Assembly (NCBI GenBank): GCA_963714375.1
Contig: CAVQOG010000001.1
Location: 186,001-250,000, forward strand
Source: UBA5794 sp963714375
Lineage (GTDB): Bacteria; Actinomycetota; Acidimicrobiia; Spongiisociales; UBA5794
Direction: 5' to 3'
DNA: 64,000 bases
The notes under the pieces are model-generated. The model was not told where the DNA came from. It saw nothing but the letters and a program-made list of their open reading frames with translations, and made no database searches. A program made the translations under genes and the position numbers. How positions within the stretch are numbered: the first letter of the stretch is position 1; each line of letters opens with the position of its first letter. This document shows positions 63,001-64,000 of this stretch, piece after piece.

Positions 63001-64000
63001 TTAGCGACGCAGGGGGGCCGCGTCGAACTCGATGACCTGACGGAGTGCTTCGCCATCGGCGAGACGGTCGAGCGCCGAGTTGATGTCATCCAGCGCAATG
63101 TGGTGCGACACGAGCCGATCGGCCGGAAGCCCGCCGGTGCGATACAGCTCCAGGAAACGCGGAACGTCGCGAGCCGCGTCACACGAGCCGAGGTAGCTAC
63201 CCCGAATGGTGACGCCGTTGGCAACCAGTGGTGCCAGTGCGAGTTCGTGCGACACTCCCGGTCCGGGAAGGCCGAGCGTGCTCACCGTGCCTCCTCGCCG
63301 TACGAGACTGGCGGCGAGATCAAAACCGTCCTTGGTGCCGGAAGCTTCTATTGCATGATCGACACCCCCACCTATCTGGGCGAGAACGCGAGCCTGTGTG
63401 CCTTCGTCAGCGGCCATCGCATCGGTCGCACCAAGGGACAGTGCCGTTGCGAGTTTGGCGGCGAGACGGTCGATCGCGATGATCTGGTCGGCGCCTACTG
63501 CCTTCGCTCCAAGTATTGCTGAGAGTCCGACTGCCCCCAGACCGACGACAGCGACAGACTCGCCGTGAGAGATTCCTGCGGTGTTGAGTGCGGTCCCTGC
63601 ACCGCAGAGCACGGCACAGCCGAAGACGCAGGTATCCCTTGCCGGCAAACCCGGTGGGACCTTCACTGCCGATGCCTCCGCTACGAGGGAGTACTCGGCG
63701 AACGCCGCCACGCCCATGTGGTGATGGATCGCCTCGCCGTGATGAGTGAGACGGGTACCGCCTGTCAGCAGTTCTCCCTTGCGGTTCGCCGCCATACCAA
63801 CATCGCACAACCACGGTTCGCCGCGTAGACAATCGTCGCAGGTGCCGCACTGGGGCAGGTAAACGAGAACAACGTCGTCACCCGCTTGGAGATTGACAAC
63901 ACCGGGACCGACCGCGGTGACTTTCCCTGCTGCCTCGTGCCCGATCACCATCGGTAGCGGCCAAACACGGGCGCCCGTGACGACGGACAGATCTGATCGG
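63001..64000 (-). CDS. Zinc-dependent alcohol dehydrogenase, MDR family (5' end outside window)
   Basis: Visible 333 codons; the frame stays open to the right edge (SDLSVVTGARVWPLPMVIGH precedes the apparent ATG at 63951), so the start is outside. Catalytic zinc region GHEAAGKVTAVGPGV, structural zinc cysteines in LPQCGTCDDCLRGEPWLC, NAD-binding loop VAVVGLGAVGLSAILGAKAV. It probably oxidises an alcohol or reduces an aldehyde with NAD(H), in the class III or mycothiol-linked branch. The C-terminal PLRR and stop codon come from the GC-rich repeat at 62968-63018. Confidence 0.9.
   Translation of the reverse strand, partial: RSDLSVVTGARVWPLPMVIGHEAAGKVTAVGPGVVNLQAGDDVVLVYLPQCGTCDDCLRGEPWLCDVGMAANRKGELLTGGTRLTHHGEAIHHHMGVAAFAEYSLVAEASAVKVPPGLPARDTCVFGCAVLCGAGTALNTAGISHGESVAVVGLGAVGLSAILGAKAVGADQIIAIDRLAAKLATALSLGATDAMAADEGTQARVLAQIGGGVDHAIEASGTKDGFDLAASLVRRGGTVSTLGLPGPGVSHELALAPLVANGVTIRGSYLGSCDAARDVPRFLELYRTGGLPADRLVSHHIALDDINSALDRLADGEALRQVIEFDAAPLRR

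Overview
The window looks like chromosomal DNA of a high-GC actinobacterium. Supporting signs are a BldD homologue with a c-di-GMP signature, a DUF222/HNH protein, a SenX3/RegX3-like pair beside pst genes, an actinobacterial-type recO-uppS and glyS-dnaG-rpoD order, an Abhydrolase_9 protein, and Thr/Pro-rich extracytoplasmic linkers. A deep-branching class such as Acidimicrobiia would fit, but that is inference from gene content and style only.

Layout. (1) 1-6.2 kb is accessory DNA: the end of an FtsX-type permease, an IS3-family element split by an IS110-family element, a strong promoter driving a small secreted protein and a lipoprotein with 20-residue repeats, a degenerate minus-strand gene, and an orphan gene resembling a toxin-antitoxin partner. 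It ends at 6163-6208 in a sequence that looks like the 3' end of tmRNA (ssrA), a classic integration site, so this is probably the right end of an integrated island. (2) 6.4-13 kb is a complete phosphate module: pstS-pstC-pstA-pstB-phoU on the minus strand, divergent from a SenX3/RegX3-like two-component system, with three 13-bp direct repeats between them. (3) 13-16.2 kb is a small degraded zone: a frameshifted DUF222/HNH gene, a lipoprotein, a membrane protein and a truncated ECF sigma factor. (4) 16.2-45.3 kb is dense housekeeping DNA: apt, a divergent proA-like gene, leuS, two protease-like genes, comEA-comEC-holA, greA and rpsT (minus), lepA-hemW-hrcA-dnaJ, bldD, then phoH-pgpH-ybeY-corC-era, recO-uppS, glyS, dnaG-rpoD. 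Many of these overlap by 1-8 bases and are likely co-transcribed. (5) 45.7-64 kb is mixed: tRNA-Asn, a frameshifted acyltransferase-SGNH gene, an orphan GAF histidine kinase, an Abhydrolase_9 protein, an Acr3 arsenite exporter, an antitoxin remnant with a palindromic operator, a cytochrome c lipoprotein beside a histidine-containing membrane protein, ppdK, an EamA transporter, menC, a frameshifted acyl-CoA dehydrogenase and an alcohol dehydrogenase cut by the right edge.

The most unusual feature is a layer of short repeats laid over the housekeeping region. There are islands of 7-bp tandem repeats (family TCYGACN), GC-rich palindromes of the form CCGTCC..GGGGGGACG, two copies of a double-hairpin module, and a 71-bp minisatellite that seems to grow out of one palindrome. 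These repeats supply the last codons and stop of comEC and of the alcohol dehydrogenase, and sit inside dnaG as a linker. No CRISPR array, rRNA or complete novel defence system was found. Four conserved genes carry frameshifts (two of them a clean single extra base), which could be real decay or assembly error.
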